Below, in pieces: positions 34,901 through 42,602 of a stretch of DNA of 64,000 nucleotides. Source of the stretch: Arthrobacter sp. N199823 (GTDB taxonomy: Bacteria; Actinomycetota; Actinomycetes; Actinomycetales; Micrococcaceae); the NCBI RefSeq assembly GCF_002929705.1, contig NZ_PJIN01000002.1:248001-312000 (forward strand), in the 5' to 3' direction. Numbering within the stretch: position 1 is the first letter of the stretch; the number at the start of each line of letters is the position of its first letter. The notes under the pieces were generated by a model. The model did not search any database and was not told the origin of the DNA. It was given only the letters and a program-made list of their open reading frames with translations. A program made the position numbers and the translations under genes.

Positions 34901-35944
34901 CACCTTGGTGCGGTGCGAATACCGGGAGATGCGGGCCGTGCCAGTGTCAATGACGTATTTGATGCCCGGCACCGTCAGCGAGGTTTCAGCCACGTTGGTG
35001 GCCAGCACTATGCGCTTCCGGTTCCCCGGAGTAAAGACGGCGTGTTGTTCGGCCAGCGACAACCGGGCAAAGAGCGGCAGGATCTGCACGTCGCGCAGCC
35101 GCGGATTTGTTTTGACCCGGCCGGCCAAGGCATCGGCGGCATCCCGGATCTCGCGCTCACCCGAGAAGAAGATCAGAATGTCCCCGGGCGCCTCTTTTGA
35201 GAGCTCGTCCACGGCGTCGCACACGGCATCCAGCGGGTCGCGGTCTTCCTCACTGTTGCCCCCGTCAAGGTTCCTGTCCACGCTCGAGTCAAGTGCGTCG
35301 TCGTCCATTCCATTGGAGTCCTCGCCATTGGCCGGACCACTCAAGGGACGGTAGCGAATGTCCACGGGGAAGGTGCGCCCGGAGACTTCAATGATGGGCG
35401 CGGGGCCCTCGGGGGAGCCGAAGTGGGTGGCGAAACGCTCGGGGTCAATGGTGGCCGAGGTGATGATGATCTTCAAATCCGGGCGTTTGGGCAGGATTTG
35501 GCGGAGGTAACCGAGGATGAAGTCGATGTTCAGCGAGCGTTCGTGGGCCTCATCGATGATGATGACGGAGTATTTGCGCAGCAGGCGATCGCGCTGGATT
35601 TCCGCGAGCAAGATGCCGTCGGTCATGAGTTTGATCTTGGTTTGCGGGCCCACATGGCCGGTGAAACGGACCTGGAAGCCCACCTCTTCGCCGATTTCCA
35701 CACCCATTTCGCTGGCGATGCGTTCGGCGACGGTGCGTGCGGCGAGCCGGCGAGGCTGCGTGTGGCCGATCAGGCCCTTCTCGGCAAGGCCCAGCTCCAC
35801 GCACATTTTCGGGATCTGGGTGGTCTTTCCCGAGCCCGTTTCGCCGGCGATGATGGTGACCTGGTTGGCGGCGATGGCAGCCATGATGTCCTCACGGCGC
35901 TCCGAGACGGGTAGCGAGGGCGGGTAGCTGATAGTCAAAGTCAT
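31982..35944 (-). CDS. hrpA: ATP-dependent RNA helicase HrpA
   Basis: 1320 residues, the full length of HrpA. Walker A AGETGSGKTTQIPK (about 33-46), DEAH box IIDEAHERS, motif III SATID, and motif VI QRSGRCGR are all present. They are followed by the HA2/OB-fold region and the long HrpA-specific C-terminal domain (DUF3418). Around nt 32855-32905 a short Gly/Ser/Ala repeat (GSAGSAGSA) interrupts the C-terminal part. HrpA acts on RNA, for example in mRNA processing and ribosome rescue. A -10 TAAACT on the minus strand (35960-35955) ends 10 nt before the ATG. Confidence 0.95.
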   Translation of the reverse strand: MTLTISYPPSLPVSERREDIMAAIAANQVTIIAGETGSGKTTQIPKMCVELGLAEKGLIGHTQPRRLAARTVAERIASEMGVEIGEEVGFQVRFTGHVGPQTKIKLMTDGILLAEIQRDRLLRKYSVIIIDEAHERSLNIDFILGYLRQILPKRPDLKIIITSATIDPERFATHFGSPEGPAPIIEVSGRTFPVDIRYRPLSGPANGEDSNGMDDDALDSSVDRNLDGGNSEEDRDPLDAVCDAVDELSKEAPGDILIFFSGEREIRDAADALAGRVKTNPRLRDVQILPLFARLSLAEQHAVFTPGNRKRIVLATNVAETSLTVPGIKYVIDTGTARISRYSHRTKVQRLPIERVSQASANQRSGRCGRVSDGICIRLYSEEDYNARSEFTDPEILRTNLAAVILQMTAMGVAKGPKDVEKFPFVQPPDSRAITDGVTLLRELGAVSAQGGITGVGRQLSQLPVDPRLGRMIVEAAKRGVAAEVMVLAAALTIQDPRERPTDKQQLATEKHKRFQDENSDFTGFLNLWRYIKEKQNELSSSAFRRLCKAEFINYLRVREWQDLFTQLKQMAKSVDIKVAGSEIDPVANHDAIHMSLLTGLLSHIGLYDQRKREYAGARGTKFMVFPGSALFKKSPDWVMAAELVETSRLWARVAAKFDPLWAEQVAPDLVKRTYSEPHWSKKMGSVMAHEKVTLYGVPIVPDRRIHYGKIDPELSREMFIRHALVEGDWHTNHKFFHRNQALLAEVEELETRMRRRDLRVDDETLFEFYDERVGGEVVSERHFDKWWKDARHKNAALLDFDTQVVMAEEPELDEAAFPKLWTQGEFELPLSYEFHPTAPGSAPNPSDGVTVQVPLLFLNQLAEAPFRWQIPGLRAEMVTALIKSLPKATRKNFIPAPDVARQAAASLAEDFDPSVDALEPSLELALRRIKGHVIPPGSWNWDAVPSHLRMTFSVVDKNGRILEEGQNLSDLQSKLAGATRRAIAESLGATPKTTQAGRPALAPGGKKVQGTTAAGSAGSAGSAATAANTSGIQERSGITTWDVGTLPREVKRLVGGHTVTGYPALLDEGATAGIRVFQRQDMQESAMRGGVIRLLALRVPSPDRYVLDHLSNTEKLTFSQNPHGSVTELIADCTLATIDKLTPAGLPWNGEDFDALYEVVRAELIDTVFSVTAVVERVLASNMRIHKQLRATTSLPLISALNDVKQQLELLVYPGFVAKTGFAQLSQLPRYLGAIEKRLEKLPSNVNRDGQSMAAVQRLEDEYDDAVAALLPGQRSTAGLEHVRWMIEELRVSLFAVELGTAYSVSEKRIRVALAKAMV

Positions 35945-35980
35945 GGTGCCATCCAGTTTATGCGGTTTTCATCGGGGCCC

Positions 35981-36838
35981 TTATACGGGTGCCGCTGCGG
36001 GGGTTTCATTGCGGACGGTGATACGTAGGGTGAGTGCCCCTTTTGCCGCCACGATCAGAAGCACGACGCCGGCCAGCGCCAGTGCCGCTCCTCCCACACC
36101 GCAGGCGATGGCCCAGTGGGCGGGGGCGGAATCGTTGATCGCCTGGCTGGCCGCCTTGTTGAGCTCCAGGGCTGTCACCAGGGCGGCCATGCCGAAGAAA
36201 CTCAGCAACGCGGCGCTGGTGAAGGCCAGTAGATTCGTGGCTGACGCGCCACGCAAGCGGCGGTCAAGGGCTGCCATGCGCGGATCTGGAAGCGCGGCTG
36301 TGGTGTTCAATCTATGCAAGGCAAGACTGGCGGCACCGCAGAGGAGAACGGCCACGAGAAGGAGGGGCACGCCGTCGTACTTCTCAAGGGTCAGCGCCGG
36401 CACCAGAGTTGTTGCCACGATGAACACGATGAAGGTAAAGAAGCCAGCAAGGGTGGCTGCGGGGAGGACGAAGGCACGTTTGGGCAGGAGACGCTCGCTC
36501 GTGGCGAGTTTGGCGGCAGGCAGGACCGAATATAGCAGGAGCCCGCCGCTGGCAGAGAGGCCTGTGGTCACCGCGATTGGCAGGCCCTCATCTCCGGACA
36601 GGCCAATTGAAATTCGGAACAGGGCGGCAAACATGACAGCGGCGAAGACCAACGCGGCCACCGTGCGCCACTGGGCCCGGCTCATTGCCCTGTCCTGATC
36701 GGCGGCCGTGGCATGAAGCGGGGTCTTCCCGGCTGCGAGCGCCAGGGGTGCCTTCTTCTTGGCAATCCACTGTGCGGCAGCGGTGACGCCCCAGGCAAGC
36801 GCCGCAAGAATGGCCAGCGCAGCAATCAATTTGGTCAT
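35981..36838 (-). CDS. Multi-pass membrane protein of unknown function
   Basis: 285 residues with about seven hydrophobic segments. The first (IAALAILAALAWGVTAAAQWIA) precedes a basic cytoplasmic stretch; later ones include TVAALVFAAVMFAALF, FFTFIVFIVATTLVPAL, PLLLVAVLLCGAASLAL and LALAGVVLLIVAAKGALTL. No catalytic motif was recognised. It is 36 nt upstream of the hrpA start on the same strand, but hrpA seems to have its own -10, so co-transcription is uncertain. Confidence 0.7.
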   Translation of the reverse strand: MTKLIAALAILAALAWGVTAAAQWIAKKKAPLALAAGKTPLHATAADQDRAMSRAQWRTVAALVFAAVMFAALFRISIGLSGDEGLPIAVTTGLSASGGLLLYSVLPAAKLATSERLLPKRAFVLPAATLAGFFTFIVFIVATTLVPALTLEKYDGVPLLLVAVLLCGAASLALHRLNTTAALPDPRMAALDRRLRGASATNLLAFTSAALLSFFGMAALVTALELNKAASQAINDSAPAHWAIACGVGGAALALAGVVLLIVAAKGALTLRITVRNETPAAAPV

Positions 36839-36961
36839 TGGGAAAGTCTGTCATGGATCGGATCGCCCTTCTGCTGTCCTGCCCACGCCAGTTCTTGGCA
36901 TTCTTCGGTGGGTGACTAGGTCGTGGGTGACGGGCGCAGGCGTGGTCAGATGCAGGCGTGG

Positions 36962-37453
36962 TCAGAGGCCTGAAGCGGCCGCAGTGATGCGCTCCAACAG
37001 GGTTGCCAGCTGTGCTTGTTCGGCTTGGCTCAGTGCGCTGGTGATGGCACGCTCGGCGCTCAGGTGGTCCGGCAGGCTCCTCTCAATGAGCTCTCTCCCG
37101 GCAGTGGTCAACGAGACCAAGGTGCCGCGTCCGTCGTCGGGGTTGGCGCCTCTGCTGACCAGTCCACGGGTCTCCAATTTGTTGAGACGTTGGGCAACCG
37201 CGCTACTGGAAATCATGGCGTCGCGCGCCAACGCCGCGGGTGTGAGGCTGTAGGGCGGCCCGCTGCGCAGGAGAGTTGCCAGGGCGTCGAACGTTGAGGT
37301 GTCCATTCCGTGTTGGGCGAACGTTTCGGCGAGTCGGGTGTCAACGGCTGAGGCAGCACGGCTCAGCCGGCCAATCACTGCCATGGGAGAGACGTCTAAC
37401 TCTGGTTTTTCCGTGTTCCATTGGGAAAGGATGCGTTCAAGGTGGTCTGCCAT
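36962..37453 (-). CDS. MarR family regulator (divergent from the EamA gene)
   Basis: 163 residues. The winged helix shows LTPAALARDAMISSSAVAQRLNKLETRGLVSRGANPDDGRGTLVSLTTAG, the classic MarR helix-turn-helix and DxRx wing. It is divergent from an EamA-type exporter gene and the 45-bp gap is almost filled by a 13-bp inverted repeat (37473-37507), the likely operator. Such pairs usually encode a ligand-released repressor and its exporter. Confidence 0.9.
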   Translation of the reverse strand: MADHLERILSQWNTEKPELDVSPMAVIGRLSRAASAVDTRLAETFAQHGMDTSTFDALATLLRSGPPYSLTPAALARDAMISSSAVAQRLNKLETRGLVSRGANPDDGRGTLVSLTTAGRELIERSLPDHLSAERAITSALSQAEQAQLATLLERITAAASGL

Positions 37454-37472
37454 GACAGCATTCTAGCAATTA

Positions 37473-37507
37473 GCTAAGCACTTAGTTATACTAGCTAAGT
37501 GCTTAGC
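37473..37507. promoter_or_regulatory. MarR operator over the EamA promoter and start codon
   Basis: GCTAAGCACTTAG (37473-37485) and CTAAGTGCTTAGC (37495-37507) are perfect inverted repeats, each itself palindromic (CTAAG-N2-CTTAG). -10 TATACT (37487-37492) sits between them and the GTG start at 37499 lies inside the right arm, so the repressor would cover promoter and start codon alike. Confidence 0.8.
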
Positions 37508-38425
37508 GAAAATGTGCGATTGATATTCATGACCTCCCTCGCCCCGGTGTTGTGGGGGACCACCTACCTGACTACCACCATGTTCCTGCCCGCCGACAGG
37601 CCACTGCTTGCCGGGGTGCTGCGGGCGCTCCCGGCAGGACTGCTCTTGCTGGCCCTTTCGCGACAGCTGCCGCAGGGTTCATGGTGGTGGAAGTCGTGGG
37701 CATTGGGGATGCTGAACATCGGAGCATTCTTTGCGCTCTCGTTTATTGCGGCGTACCGGCTGCCCGGGGGAGTGGCCGCCATAGTAGGCGGGATTCAGCC
37801 GCTTTTGGTGGCGGTGCTGGCGAGTGCAGTGCTCAACGAAAAGGTGACGCTTCCACGTGTTCTGGCAGGTGCGGCAGGCGTGCTGGGCGTGGCCCTGATC
37901 GTGCTGCAGTCGCAGGCCCGGCTGGACGCGTTGGGACTTGCTGCGGCGGTCGGAGGCACGGTGTCCATGGCAGGCGGCACAGTGTTGGCCAAGAAATGGG
38001 GACAGCCGCTGTCACGCGCGGGCCGGCCGGTCACGCCATTAGCCACCACTGCCTGGCAGCTGATTGCGGGCGGAGCGTCCCTTTCCATTCTTCTGTTGGT
38101 GTTTGAAGGACTACCGACGGATCCGTTGACGAACAGCAACGTCCTCGGGTATCTGTATTTGTCCATTGTTGGTACGGCCTTGGCGTACCTGTGCTGGTTT
38201 AGAGGGCTGTCTAGACTGCCGGCCGGTGCAGCAGCATTCCTGGGACTGCTTAGCCCGGTGGTGGCCATTGTGCTCGGCTGGGCGGTGGCGGGTCAATCGA
38301 TGGGGGCCTTGCAGATAGTAGGCATCGCTGTGGTTCTGGTTTCAGTAGCTGCCGGGGTAAGTCTTGGGAGCCCGAGGCGCGATGGAGTTACGCGGCATCC
38401 GGAGAGCTCGGTGTTGGAGAACTAA
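37499..38425 (+). CDS. EamA/DMT family transporter
   Basis: 308 residues with ten predicted helices as two EamA repeats. The N-terminus reads FMTSLAPVLWGTTYLTTTMFLPADRPLLAGVLRALPAGLLLL, typical of RhtA/YdcZ-like metabolite exporters. The GTG at 37499 is 6 nt after TATACT, consistent with a leaderless mRNA; ATG 37529 is a possible internal start but would trim the first helix. Under control of the divergent MarR protein; cargo unknown. Confidence 0.9.
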   Translation: MLSENVRLIFMTSLAPVLWGTTYLTTTMFLPADRPLLAGVLRALPAGLLLLALSRQLPQGSWWWKSWALGMLNIGAFFALSFIAAYRLPGGVAAIVGGIQPLLVAVLASAVLNEKVTLPRVLAGAAGVLGVALIVLQSQARLDALGLAAAVGGTVSMAGGTVLAKKWGQPLSRAGRPVTPLATTAWQLIAGGASLSILLLVFEGLPTDPLTNSNVLGYLYLSIVGTALAYLCWFRGLSRLPAGAAAFLGLLSPVVAIVLGWAVAGQSMGALQIVGIAVVLVSVAAGVSLGSPRRDGVTRHPESSVLEN

Positions 38426-38820
38426 GCGTTGGAGGACTAGGCGTTCGCAGGCTTGAGCCTCTCGCTGTGGCGGGTGGGGTGTCCAGCGTTGCATCACGGT
38501 TTCATGGCGTGGGTTGGCTTCTTAAGACTCCCGTGAGTCAGTCATTGATTAAAACTCCCTAGAGTCAGTCACTGAGGCGTTTGGGCGGGTGCTTCACCAC
38601 ATTCATTCCTCCACAGCCAGGGCGGATGCCGAGGCTATTCACAGATGGCGTTTTCGGCATTCAAAATGTCAGTGGGTGTGCGTAGTGTCGTAAGTAGTAG
38701 AAGATCAAGGACGATCTGAATCGACAGTTGTTGAAGGATTTGGCTTTGATTAAAGGAAGCAACTTGGTTCCGTAGTTATTGCGCGCGGAGCTAGGGTTCA
38801 ATGGCAAGGCGGTGAATCGC
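38426..38820. other. Non-coding stretch with a 22-bp direct repeat
   Basis: Holds two near-copies of a 22-nt sequence (38527-38548 and 38554-38575, 3 mismatches); each contains ACTC...GAGT as a small inverted repeat. No gene is supported here. AT content is higher than in flanking genes. Confidence 0.5.
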
Positions 38821-41037
38821 ATGGTGGCTCCTGAATGGTTGAGTTCCTCCGGAGTCGATGCCGTGGTGAGTGCTCCAAAAAGCAACTCACCAGTCGGTAG
38901 CGCAGCAGCCATCAACTCACGAGAGGGCGGCGCACCCGAAATGGGGGTTCATGAGGGCAGTGCGCCCGCGGTGGGGGTTCATGAGGGCAGTGCGCCCGCG
39001 GTGGGGGTTCATGAGGGCAGTGCGCCCGCGGTGGGGGTTCATGAGGGCAGTGCGCCCGCGGTGGGGGTTCATGAGGGCAGTGCGCCCGCGGTGGGGGTTC
39101 ATGGCCGGGGCTCGGATGATTCGATGGTGCGCCGTGGTGCCAGGTCAGCTATTGCGCCAGAATCTGATTTATCTAAGAATTCTTCAGATGGGACGCCCAC
39201 CAATCAGAGACTGGATCCTGCCGTCACAACTGGCCTTGAGTCAACTGGCCAGCACGCGCTGAATTCCTTGGATGAAGACAGTGTGGCCAAATTCGCAAAC
39301 ACGGGTGCGGTGGCCATGAGCAAATGCCAAGGCCTGCTTGAGCACAGCAACGATCTGCTAGACGGGTGCAGCACCTTTTTCGACCCTGTGATGCTGGCTC
39401 AATTGGATGCAGCCCTCGCCCACGAATTTGCGCAGCGCGATAGAGCCCGGGTCGATGAGGCCACTGAGGCTGTTGAAGCGGCCCTTCGCGAAGGTAGGAA
39501 CACATCCTCGTTGGCCCATTTGATCCAGTGTGTGGCAACGGCCAGGTCAGTGGCCACCAAGTCGCTTTCCCAAGCCACACTGGCCACTGAAGTGCTCCTG
39601 GCTCTGGGTGGCGACGTTTCCGCTGCTGGATTTGATCCCGAAGCAGTCGGTCAGCTGTCCGGTGCCGTGCTGCACGACGTTATTGGCTCTCTGGAACAGA
39701 CCAAAAATGCACTGGCAGCCGCGCAAGCTCATGCACAAGCTCTGTTCGTTGCGCAGCAACGGCTTAGTCAGGCGCGATTGGGGACTCCCAAGGAGAAAGT
39801 GGGCCGGGGCATTGCGCACCAAATTGCCCTCGCTAGGCACGAATCTCCATATCGAGGCCGCCAGCTCTGTGAATTATCTGAAGTGTTGGTGCGGGAGATG
39901 CCGTACTGCATGCGAGCCTTCTCGCAAGGACAAATCTGCGAGTACAAAGCCGGGATTGTTGCTAGAGAAACGGCTTTTCTATCACTGGAGCATCGCCAAC
40001 GGGTTGACCGCAGCATCTGTGGTGACCTGGACGGCGTCGGGCTATTGGGGAATAGAGAACTAGCTGCCGCAGCGAGGAAGGCCGCCTACGCCCTCGATCC
40101 GAAAGCTTTTGTGAAGCGGCAGGAGAAGGCAGCGGGGGAGCGTTATGTCTCTCTCCGGCCAGCAGCAGACGGGATGACCTTCCTGAGCGCTTTGATCCCC
40201 TTGAAGCAAGGCGTGCGCATTCTGGCCACCTTGACCAGGATTGCCGACGGGCGAAGGGCCACCGGAGATGAGCGGAGTAAGGGTCAGATTATGGCAGACG
40301 CCCTGATGCACCGACTCATCCATCACGCCCAATGCAACGAAGGTGCCGGCACTCTTAGTGATCATCGGGGCGTACCTGAGGGCGGGTATCCCTCCAGCGT
40401 CGTACAACAGGAAAACAAGCGTCAGGAAGAGCAACTGCGGCCAAATGAGCAGCTGGGTGGCATGCCCTGCCCCGGTTCTCGGAGCGACCTCGCAGCAGAC
40501 CAGCAGTGCACCACAGTAGACCAAGCCAGCATCTCCTTAGAGCTGGTCATGACAGACAGAACGCTTTTTGGCAGTGATAACGAGCCCGCAATTCTTGTCG
40601 GTTACGATCCCATCCCGGCCCCCATCGCCCGTGACATGGTCTTGGGTAGGGGATCCTCGCCCAGAGTCTGGCTGAAACGGCTCTTTACCCATCCGAGAAC
40701 CAATCAGCTTCTAGCCATGGATTCCCACGGCAGGCTCTTTCCGGAAGGCATGAAGGAATTCCTGAGGCTGCACGATCAGCGGTGCCAAACACCCTACTGC
40801 GACGCCCCAATCAGGGAATATGACCACATCAAGGCCTATGCGGCCGGGGGAGCCACCTCTTTGGACAATGGTCAAGGTCTATGTTCGGACTGCAATCGAG
40901 CCAAAGAATCTCCTGGCTGGTTCTCCGAACGCTCCGATCCGCCAGCCGGAGTCGAAGCCGGTCCGCCGAGGACCTGCGTCAACACACCCACCGGGCATCG
41001 ATACATCTCGACGGCACCTCCATTACCGGGATACTAG
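38821..41037 (+). CDS. DUF222/HNH endonuclease-domain protein (13E12 type) with a minisatellite
   Basis: About 738 residues from ATG 38821; the frame is open to TTG 38779 and neither start has a strong ribosome site. The N-terminal 90 residues include five full copies of a 10-residue unit (VGVHEGSAPA). The DUF222 region spans about 140-530, with RGIAHQIALARHESPYRG. The C-terminal HNH motif has CQTPYCDAPIREYDHI, then GGATSLDNGQGLCSDCN, with both Cys pairs and the catalytic-region His. Such proteins are multicopy in Actinobacteria (the M. tuberculosis 13E12 repeat family) and of unclear role. Codon use is less GC-rich than neighbours, hinting at transfer. Confidence 0.85.
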   Translation: MVAPEWLSSSGVDAVVSAPKSNSPVGSAAAINSREGGAPEMGVHEGSAPAVGVHEGSAPAVGVHEGSAPAVGVHEGSAPAVGVHEGSAPAVGVHGRGSDDSMVRRGARSAIAPESDLSKNSSDGTPTNQRLDPAVTTGLESTGQHALNSLDEDSVAKFANTGAVAMSKCQGLLEHSNDLLDGCSTFFDPVMLAQLDAALAHEFAQRDRARVDEATEAVEAALREGRNTSSLAHLIQCVATARSVATKSLSQATLATEVLLALGGDVSAAGFDPEAVGQLSGAVLHDVIGSLEQTKNALAAAQAHAQALFVAQQRLSQARLGTPKEKVGRGIAHQIALARHESPYRGRQLCELSEVLVREMPYCMRAFSQGQICEYKAGIVARETAFLSLEHRQRVDRSICGDLDGVGLLGNRELAAAARKAAYALDPKAFVKRQEKAAGERYVSLRPAADGMTFLSALIPLKQGVRILATLTRIADGRRATGDERSKGQIMADALMHRLIHHAQCNEGAGTLSDHRGVPEGGYPSSVVQQENKRQEEQLRPNEQLGGMPCPGSRSDLAADQQCTTVDQASISLELVMTDRTLFGSDNEPAILVGYDPIPAPIARDMVLGRGSSPRVWLKRLFTHPRTNQLLAMDSHGRLFPEGMKEFLRLHDQRCQTPYCDAPIREYDHIKAYAAGGATSLDNGQGLCSDCNRAKESPGWFSERSDPPAGVEAGPPRTCVNTPTGHRYISTAPPLPGY
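38941..39102 (+). repeat. 30-bp tandem repeat in the DUF222 gene
   Basis: Five full copies (38941-38970, 38971-39000, 39001-39030, 39031-39060, 39061-39090) and 12 nt of a sixth. The copies are identical except for the first base of copy 1. The unit keeps the frame. Near-perfect identity implies recent expansion and probable variation in copy number between strains. Confidence 0.97.
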
Positions 41038-41081
41038 GGCAACCGGGATACAAGCGACGAAGCGCCTTGCAACCGCGGAGG

Positions 41082-41867
41082 TCACGCCAAGCGGGTGGCC
41101 CGTAGAACCTCGTCGTGAATCGTGATCGGTTTTCCCTCGGGACTCTTCGCCATGCGGGGCCGGGGTTCGGCGACCAAGACTTGCCACAGCTTTGAATCAA
41201 GCGAATCAGCAATTTCCGCCGCAGTGAAGTACAAATCTGGAACAGCTGGTCTCCGGGCACCTGCCTGGATATCCGACGCGGAGTGCCCCACAATGAGCAG
41301 TGTCCCGCCAGGTGCAACAGCAGCAGCGAGCCGGGAGTACAGGGGTTCCCGATCGACCTTGGGCAGGTGCATAAATTGGGCGGAAACAAGATCAAAGCTG
41401 AACGCAGGTGGCCGCCACGTCAGTAGATTGTGGTGTTCCCATCTAATGGATCCCGCCAACTCCAGCTCGGAAGCATGCCCAGCGGCGCGTTTGAGCGCTA
41501 CGCGTGAAATATCCACAGCCGTCACGTCCCAGCCGTGGCGGGCAAGCCACACTGCATCGGCGCCTTCGCCGCAGCCCACGTCGAGCGCTGAACGCGCCAC
41601 CCGAGAATCGGTTGTGGCCCCACTTTGATCGTTGCGTTGTTCGTTGCGCGGCTCATTGCCGAGCTCATTATCTAGCCCGGGAGTCAGCCCGGCGGTTGGT
41701 GCTGTAGTTTGCCCCGATGCAGGCCCACTTGATGTAAGCCCGCTTGACGCCGCCACGTCAGGATCAGACATCTCTGCGAGCAATTGAGGATTTGCCTGAC
41801 CGCTCCAAACGGTTGTGCTGCCGCTGTAACGCTCATCCCAGAAGTTCTCATCAAACAAGTTCGTCAT
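41082..41867 (-). CDS. Class I SAM-dependent methyltransferase
   Basis: 261 residues. N-terminal FWDERYSGSTTVWSGQANPQL is the usual opening of TehB/thiopurine-type methyltransferases. After it an insert of about 50 residues rich in Ser, Thr, Gly and Asn (nt about 41620-41760) precedes the SAM motif ALDVGCGEGADAVWLA, then VTAVDISRVALKRA (acidic ribose-binding residue) and PGGTLLIVGH. It may detoxify metalloids or thiols; substrate unknown. -10 TAGCCT on the minus strand ends 6 nt before the ATG. Confidence 0.85.
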   Translation of the reverse strand: MTNLFDENFWDERYSGSTTVWSGQANPQLLAEMSDPDVAASSGLTSSGPASGQTTAPTAGLTPGLDNELGNEPRNEQRNDQSGATTDSRVARSALDVGCGEGADAVWLARHGWDVTAVDISRVALKRAAGHASELELAGSIRWEHHNLLTWRPPAFSFDLVSAQFMHLPKVDREPLYSRLAAAVAPGGTLLIVGHSASDIQAGARRPAVPDLYFTAAEIADSLDSKLWQVLVAEPRPRMAKSPEGKPITIHDEVLRATRLA

Positions 41868-41873
41868 GGCAAC

Positions 41874-41879
41874 AGGCTA
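41874..41879 (-). promoter_or_regulatory. -10 of the methyltransferase gene, leaderless type
   Basis: TAGCCT on the minus strand, 6 nt before the ATG at 41867. Confidence 0.5.
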
Positions 41880-42602
41880 TCCGGCTCTCCCCGCACTATA
41901 GGGCTCGCACCGCACACTTGCAGTGCGTAATATTCCCAGGGCCTGCTCAACGGGATTAGGGTTGCCGCGATCGCCCAGCTCAGCAGCTGCCTTCGGATGA
42001 GGCGGCAACACCGCAGCTATCAGCCAGATGCACTGAAAGCCTATGTGATCGATCTCAATATGTGAAAAAACTTCACGGAGAATTCCTGTTGAAGTGTCAG
42101 CGTTCCCGTGCCCGTACAAGGATTCAGGGCGGTGAAAAGTACCGCTTGGAAGGCTGGCTGAGTTGGTGCAGTAGTAGCTGCCGCACCGTGCCCCGTGTGG
42201 CAGCTTCGAGGCTGATGCGACTTTAGCTGCGACTCACATTGAGGTACGTGGGGATGAAAATGAAGCAGAAATTATCCAGTGATTGAAACATCTTATCCGA
42301 TCAGATCTGAGATTCTCAGGCCGCAGCTAGTGGTTCTGGGAGGGGAGCTGGGGAAAAGTACGCGGGGGATTCCGCGAGCGTTCAGGCCAGGAGCCAGCAG
42401 GATTTGGCCGTGTGGCCCGTAGTAATTGGCACGGTATTGCAAGGACTCTTGACACTGAGGCGCTCGGCCTATGTGATGGTAAACAATTGTTTCTGTGTGA
42501 TGAATCACAAAAGGTTCGGGCAGAGGCGATTCTTGGCCGTCGAAGGCCAGGAAATAAAGGCTGCTGCCAGCAGCATGCGGATGTATTGAGGGGTCTCACT
42601 TC
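41880..42602. other. Long intergenic region before the GH20 gene
   Basis: About 720 nt without a supported gene. The short frames here have no Shine-Dalgarno sequence or recognisable motif. It is AT-richer than its surroundings and contains two palindromes near 42.5 kb listed separately. Confidence 0.5.
42481..42509. promoter_or_regulatory. Two palindromes upstream of the GH20 gene
   Basis: AAACAATTGTTT (42481-42492) and TGTGATGAATCACA (42496-42509) are nearly exact palindromes separated by 3 nt, about 95 nt before the GH20 start. They look like regulator binding sites. The second resembles a CRP/GlxR site but has 4 rather than 6 central bases. Confidence 0.5.

Noticed and set aside
38917..39102. 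Minus-strand frame of PHRGRTALMN repeats
   Set aside because: It is the mirror of the 30-bp minisatellite in the DUF222 gene and has no start site or flanking support.
38941..39102. CRISPR-like array
   Set aside because: Units are directly adjacent without unique spacers and encode an in-frame peptide repeat; no cas genes are near.
41877..42119. 80-codon minus-strand gene
   Set aside because: No ribosome site, no recognised motif, and its end overlaps the methyltransferase promoter; not supported.
42496..42509. CRP/GlxR binding site
   Set aside because: TGTGATGAATCACA has only 4 bases between TGTGA and TCACA rather than 6, so spacing does not fit; kept only as a palindrome.
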